Shown here: positions 60,024 to 64,000 of the stretch, in pieces | How positions within the stretch are numbered: the first letter of the stretch is position 1 | Layout: each line of letters begins with the position of its first letter | NCBI RefSeq assembly: GCF_018128545.1 | Contig: NZ_JAGSND010000019.1 | Span: 19,573-83,572, forward strand | DNA from: Sinanaerobacter chloroacetimidivorans | GTDB taxonomy: Bacteria; Bacillota; Clostridia; Peptostreptococcales; Anaerovoracaceae | Length of the DNA: 64,000 nucleotides | Direction: 5' to 3' | The notes under the pieces: model-generated | What the model was told of the DNA's origin: nothing | Database searches by the model: none | What the model saw: the letters and a program-made list of their open reading frames with translations, nothing else | Translations under genes and position numbers: made by a program

Positions 60024-63000
60024 ATGAAGGAGAAAATGAAAAGACCTCTCAGCATCCTCCTCGTGGTCTGCATGGTTGTTGCCCTGCTTGCGGGCAGCGC
60101 CTATGCGGTAAACCGATATTTTGAGGATGCCAAAGGCCATTGGGCGGAGGAAGCCATCCAAATCCTCACGGATAAGGGCGTCATCAGCGGCTATCCCGAT
60201 GGTCTCGCACATCCCGACGCAATCATTACAAGAGGCGAGTTTGCCGCCCTGATTGCCAGGACTATGGAACTGCCGGAACCGGATGAAAGTGAAGTCACCA
60301 TTCGCTTTACTGACATTGCCGGACACTGGTCGGAGCAGTATGTAGAGTCGCTCATCATTGCAGGAATTATCCAAAAGGACGATTTCGGGACGAAGTTCCT
60401 GCCGAATGATCCAATCACCCGCATGGAGATGATCCGAATGCTGGTGAGGGCTATCGGCAAGGGCGACCATGATGTATCCTGCCCCTGTGTCACCGGGTTT
60501 TCCGATGACGATGGACTCGCTGATGGGGATAAAGCCTGTATCTGTACAGGCAAAAAGTACGGCATTGTGACTGGTTACCCGGACGGTACAGTAAAGCCGG
60601 AAGGCAAAGCCACCCGTGCGGAAGCCTTTGAAATGCTGGTGGATACGGAGAAAGCAAAGGAACAGATCAAAAAAGAAGAACCTCCGAAGCCGCCCGTAAC
60701 ACCCAAGCCGGAGGATAAGCCTTCCGGTGGCGGCGGTTCTGGCGGTGGTGGTTCCTCTTATGTTCCCGCTCCGCAGTTCAGCTTCACATTGCCCAAAACC
60801 GCCTACACCGCCGATGAAATTGAGATTAAGCCGGAAAGTCGCTATGTGAGCGGTGTGACATGGACAATTCTTAAAAACGGACTGCCCGCCGAGCTTCCCG
60901 GGCTGACAGAGGGCGAACTGACCGCTGCAGGCGGCAAGGTGAAATTCACGCATACCGGTAGCATCACCCTCATTGCCACGGCAAAAAACAGCCGGGGCGC
61001 CACGGTGACCCATGAGCAGACGGTCAGCATCTATCCGGTGGTGACAGCGGCATTCACACTGCCCGAAACCGCCCATACCGATACCGGCGTGCCGGTGGAG
61101 CTTTCCACGGAGAATCTCGGTTCCAATTCGGTGCTGTGGTCCCTCCAAAAAGATGGAACCGCCGCCGATATGGAGAAAGCCGTCACCGGAGAGCTGACCG
61201 CTGCTGGCGGCACGGTGCTGTTCAAGGATAAGGGCAGCTATACGCTCACGGCCTCCATCACAGACGAGCTGGGCAAGGTTGTCACCGCACAGAGCAGCAT
61301 TACCGTCTACCCTGTGGCGGAGGTGAATCTCACCCTGCCGGCAGTTACCCATACCGATAAAACCGCCCAGCTAAAAACAGAAACAAAAGAAACGGATGGG
61401 CTCACGCTAACCTACACCCTGACCCGCAACGGAGAATCCGCTGACATCGACACATGGATTGAAGGAGATCCCGACCATGGCAGCATCCGATTCAAGGAAA
61501 AAGGTGTCTATGCGCTGACCGCTTCCGTTACCGATGCTACCGGCAGAGTGTTTGCCGGTAGCGCAGGCATCACGGTCTACCCGGTGGGCTCGGCGGGATT
61601 CTACTTGCCCGAAGTCTTCCATACCGACAAAGCGGTTGTGGTGGAAGCGGTGTTCGGAGAGATCGGCAGCCATACCGCCAAATGGTCCCTGCTGCATGAC
61701 GGCAAGGAGGTATCCCTCACCAATGCGGCGGAGGGTACGCTGGGCAACAACGGCGGTGAGCTGAAGTTCCGCTCCAAAGGCAGCTATATCCTGAAAGCGG
61801 AGTTCACCGATGATGGCGGCAGGAGCTACCGCTATGAGCAGGGCTTCAAGGTTTATCCCGTGCCCAACCTTACCTACGGCCTGCCAAAACACGCCCATAC
61901 CGACACCGATATCGTGGTCAAAACCGAAGCCAACCATCTGGACGGTCTCGCCGTTGAGTGGCTGGTGGATAACACATTCGGTTTCCAAGATTGGTCGACT
62001 TATGTGGACGGAAAGCTCTCGAATGACGGAGGTACCATCCGCTTCAAAAGAGCGGGCATCTATGAGCTGGTAGCGAGAATCACCGATGATACCGGCCGTG
62101 TCTTTCTGTACGAAAGCAAGGACAGGTGCGAGGTGCTTCCCGTACTGACTATCGGCTTTGAACTTCCTGCCTTTGCCTACACTGATACCGCCATTGACCT
62201 CAGAACTCATGGCAATAATAATGTTCTGCCTGTGGAGTGGTCCGTCAGCAAGGACGGCAAGAGCATTCCGCTCTCCGAGGCGTTTGACGGCAGCCTCACC
62301 CCCCAGGGCGGCAAGATTACCTTTAAGGGCGGCGGCGAGTATGTTCTTACCGCAGCCATGACCGACTATCTGAAACGCAGTTATTCCCACAGCGAAAACA
62401 TCCGCATCCTGCCGGTGGTGCAGTATGCTTTCACCATGCCGCAGACTGTTCACTACAGTACGGAGTTTGAGGTTGCCGCAAGGGATGTTCGGCATATCGG
62501 CAGCTATGCTGTGGTCTGGACACTGCAAAAGGATGGCAATACCGCACAGTATCAGGGTACCCTGGGCAATGACGGCGGTAGAATTGCCATCCGTGACATC
62601 GGCACTTTTACCCTGACCGCTTCCATCACCGACAGCGCAGGACGTGTAATCTCACATGCGGAGAGTATTACGGTAACCAATACGGCGCCGAATGCTCCTG
62701 TGGTAGAGGCCGTTCCAACCCGTACAGCCAAGGATGGAAAGTTTCTCGTCAACATCACCGCCAATGCCACAGATCCCGATGGAGATGCGGTGACCTTGGA
62801 GTATGCGGACACTGCGGCTGACGGCTACTATGCGCCGGGTACCCACACCATCCGTGTCAGGGCGAAGGATATTGCCGGGGCTTACTCTACCTGGACCGAG
62901 AAAACTTTCACCGTGACCAATGCCGCCCCCACTGTTACCCTGACAGCCGAGCCAACCCGCATTGTCAAGGACGGCAAGTTCCTTGTCAATATCAGTGCGA

Positions 63001-63962
63001 CAGCCGCCGATGCGGACGGCGATGCAACCACGCTGGAATGGGACAACAAGGCGGCTGACAACTACTATGCCGCAGGCACGCACACCATCCGCGTCCGTGC
63101 CAAAGATATTGCCGGAGCATATTCTCCTTGGGCATCAAAGACTTTCACCATCACCAGCTCCGCACCGACTGTAACTCTGACCGCAACCCCCACTCGAACA
63201 GCGAATAACGGCAAATTCCTTGTCAATATCAGCGCAACAGCCGCTGACTCGGACGGCGATGCCACCACTCTGGAGTGGGACAACAAGGCGGCTGACAACT
63301 ACTATGCCGTTGGCACGCACACCATCCGTGTTCGTGCCAAAGATGCTACCGGGCTGTATTCGGAGTGGGTGTCCAAAACATTCAGCATCGTAAACTCTGC
63401 ACCGACTGCGCCGGTCATCAGCCGAACTCCAAACGGCAACAGCGTAGCGCCGGGAACGCCGGTCACCATTAAGGCAACCAGCTCTGACCCCGATGGCGAT
63501 GCTGTCACCCTTGTCTGGGAGGGCCGAAATGCTGAAACACAGACCTATCCCCGTGGAAAGAACGTGGTCCGCGTCAAAGCGGTGGACTCCGCAGGCGCTG
63601 AATCGCCTTGGGCTGCCATCGTTTTCTTTGTGGCGGACTCAAACGGCGGTGGTGGGATGGTCTTAACAGGGCCTGACTCCGTTATCATGGAAAACGGGCT
63701 CGAAGGCGCCACCATCACAGAATATACCTTTACGGTGCCTCCTGTAAGTGGTCACAGCGGCTCGGACTTCGGCAGAGTGCGTGGATACAACAGGCTGACC
63801 AGCCAGTGGGATCAGCTTGACTACGGTACCACCACCAACGGCATCACTTTCACTCGCAGCCTTGGCGCAGGCGTATACACAAGGCTGGAATTCTATTATT
63901 ACACCAATCACGACTGCATGTATGTGCGTCCGCAAGGACTCTATAGTATCGCTCGTGTGTGA
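60024..63962 (+). CDS. Giant SLH-anchored cell-surface repeat protein
   Basis: 1312 residues. Signal peptide (1-28, ending SAYA), three SLH domains (about 31-80, 94-144, 158-206) that bind pyruvylated wall polymer, a Pro/Lys stretch and a GGGGSGGGGSS linker (235-245), about seven Ig/PKD-like repeats of ~90 residues (249-885, each opening with a FxLPxxxxTD motif and containing GxLxxxGGxxxFxxxGxYxLxAxxTD), three closely similar 79-80-residue repeats (886-1123, DGKFLVNI, DPDGD, GTHTIRVRAKD), a fourth diverged copy and a ~100-residue C-terminal domain. No protease or LPxTG motif. Likely an adhesin or S-layer-associated protein carried by the element, perhaps helping mating contact; ligand unknown. 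Confidence 0.9.
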   Translation: MKEKMKRPLSILLVVCMVVALLAGSAYAVNRYFEDAKGHWAEEAIQILTDKGVISGYPDGLAHPDAIITRGEFAALIARTMELPEPDESEVTIRFTDIAGHWSEQYVESLIIAGIIQKDDFGTKFLPNDPITRMEMIRMLVRAIGKGDHDVSCPCVTGFSDDDGLADGDKACICTGKKYGIVTGYPDGTVKPEGKATRAEAFEMLVDTEKAKEQIKKEEPPKPPVTPKPEDKPSGGGGSGGGGSSYVPAPQFSFTLPKTAYTADEIEIKPESRYVSGVTWTILKNGLPAELPGLTEGELTAAGGKVKFTHTGSITLIATAKNSRGATVTHEQTVSIYPVVTAAFTLPETAHTDTGVPVELSTENLGSNSVLWSLQKDGTAADMEKAVTGELTAAGGTVLFKDKGSYTLTASITDELGKVVTAQSSITVYPVAEVNLTLPAVTHTDKTAQLKTETKETDGLTLTYTLTRNGESADIDTWIEGDPDHGSIRFKEKGVYALTASVTDATGRVFAGSAGITVYPVGSAGFYLPEVFHTDKAVVVEAVFGEIGSHTAKWSLLHDGKEVSLTNAAEGTLGNNGGELKFRSKGSYILKAEFTDDGGRSYRYEQGFKVYPVPNLTYGLPKHAHTDTDIVVKTEANHLDGLAVEWLVDNTFGFQDWSTYVDGKLSNDGGTIRFKRAGIYELVARITDDTGRVFLYESKDRCEVLPVLTIGFELPAFAYTDTAIDLRTHGNNNVLPVEWSVSKDGKSIPLSEAFDGSLTPQGGKITFKGGGEYVLTAAMTDYLKRSYSHSENIRILPVVQYAFTMPQTVHYSTEFEVAARDVRHIGSYAVVWTLQKDGNTAQYQGTLGNDGGRIAIRDIGTFTLTASITDSAGRVISHAESITVTNTAPNAPVVEAVPTRTAKDGKFLVNITANATDPDGDAVTLEYADTAADGYYAPGTHTIRVRAKDIAGAYSTWTEKTFTVTNAAPTVTLTAEPTRIVKDGKFLVNISATAADADGDATTLEWDNKAADNYYAAGTHTIRVRAKDIAGAYSPWASKTFTITSSAPTVTLTATPTRTANNGKFLVNISATAADSDGDATTLEWDNKAADNYYAVGTHTIRVRAKDATGLYSEWVSKTFSIVNSAPTAPVISRTPNGNSVAPGTPVTIKATSSDPDGDAVTLVWEGRNAETQTYPRGKNVVRVKAVDSAGAESPWAAIVFFVADSNGGGGMVLTGPDSVIMENGLEGATITEYTFTVPPVSGHSGSDFGRVRGYNRLTSQWDQLDYGTTTNGITFTRSLGAGVYTRLEFYYYTNHDCMYVRPQGLYSIARV
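62679..63392 (+). repeat. Three tandem 237-240-bp coding repeats
   Basis: Copies start at about 62679, 62919 and 63156. The second and third share long identical DNA stretches (for example around GACAACAAGGCGGCTGACAA at 63043 and 63280), indicating recent duplication and a likely hotspot for length change. Confidence 0.85.
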
Positions 63963-64000
63963 GCATTAGATTAAAGAGAAATCTAATTGGTCAGCCGACT

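Larger units (their letters stand above)
52941..64000. mobile_element. Left part of an integrative (conjugative-type) element inserted at tRNA-Ser, running off the window
   Basis: Begins exactly where the tRNA-Ser fragment ends. Base composition becomes GC-richer and the gene set is the accessory block common in Tn1549/CTn-like conjugative elements of gut Clostridia (DUF4314/DUF6329, ArdA-like, Dam-like methylase, YodL-like, DUF6133, SpoVG-like, all on one strand). No integrase, relaxase, VirB4 or VirD4 gene is within the window, so transfer ability cannot be judged. Confidence 0.8.

Noticed and set aside
60024..62528. Long minus-strand open frames (59997-61352 and 61407-62528) under the SLH gene
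   Set aside because: They are antisense frames kept open by GC-rich repeat codons; low-complexity His/Arg/Gly-rich products and no ribosome sites.
62679..63392. Possible CRISPR-like array
   Set aside because: Repeats are ~240 bp, in frame and encode a protein domain; no short repeat-spacer pattern and no cas genes.

Overview
The window is a chromosomal segment of an anaerobic, spore-forming-type Clostridia bacterium (Bacillota). Evidence for this: pyruvate formate-lyase with its activase under Rex-box and ZTP-riboswitch-like control, a tryptophan T-box leader, Gram-positive style Shine-Dalgarno sites, a LtaS-type polymerase, a DacF-type PBP5, and a Tad pilus locus without a secretin. I cannot name the species.

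Layout. 0-5 kb: a sigma-54 activator (cut by the window edge), a sigma-54 promoter and a nitrilase-family amidase; then uppP and a PadR/DUF2812 pair. 5-13 kb: a complete trpEGDCFBA operon ending in aroF behind a Trp T-box, so the committed step of the shikimate pathway is co-transcribed with tryptophan synthesis. 12.9-16.2 kb: pflBA preceded by two Rex-like boxes and a ZTP riboswitch with an overlapping terminator. 16-23.7 kb: a Cys-rich protein, MsrAB, a membrane transglutaminase-like protein, an RNA-repair-flavoured trio (ThpR, Smr, macro domain), an ABC-F ATPase with one degenerate ATP site, and an SdpR/SdpI-type pair with a 34-bp palindromic operator. 23.8-31.4 kb: envelope genes (GH18, GH26, an LtaS-like polymerase with a pseudo-GDPD tail, an orphan FeoB-type membrane domain). 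31.6-37.6 kb: RmuC, a phosphoesterase, deoB, pyrimidine-nucleoside phosphorylase and dacF. 37.7-47.2 kb: a full Tad/Flp pilus operon with prepilin peptidase, pilin, pseudopilins, CpaB, TadZ, TadA, TadB and TadC, followed by DUF192 and DivIVA-like coiled-coil proteins.

The right third is accessory DNA. A two-gene ABC exporter (47.5-49.2 kb) is followed by a 3.5-kb island holding a rifampin-phosphotransferase-type gene and a divergent TetR gene, bracketed by 15-bp direct repeats of tRNA T-loop sequence. At 52.88 kb the 3' half of a tRNA-Ser(CGA) gene is abruptly replaced by foreign DNA, marking the left end of a GC-richer integrative and conjugative-type element that runs off the window. Its visible part carries HTH proteins, DUF4314/DUF6329, ArdA-like antirestriction, a Dam-like adenine methylase, YodL-like, DUF6133 and SpoVG-like proteins, then a 1312-residue SLH-anchored repeat protein. 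No integrase, relaxase or type IV secretion gene is visible here.

No intact rRNA or tRNA gene and no CRISPR array was found. All family calls are from motif recognition by eye; no database search was run.
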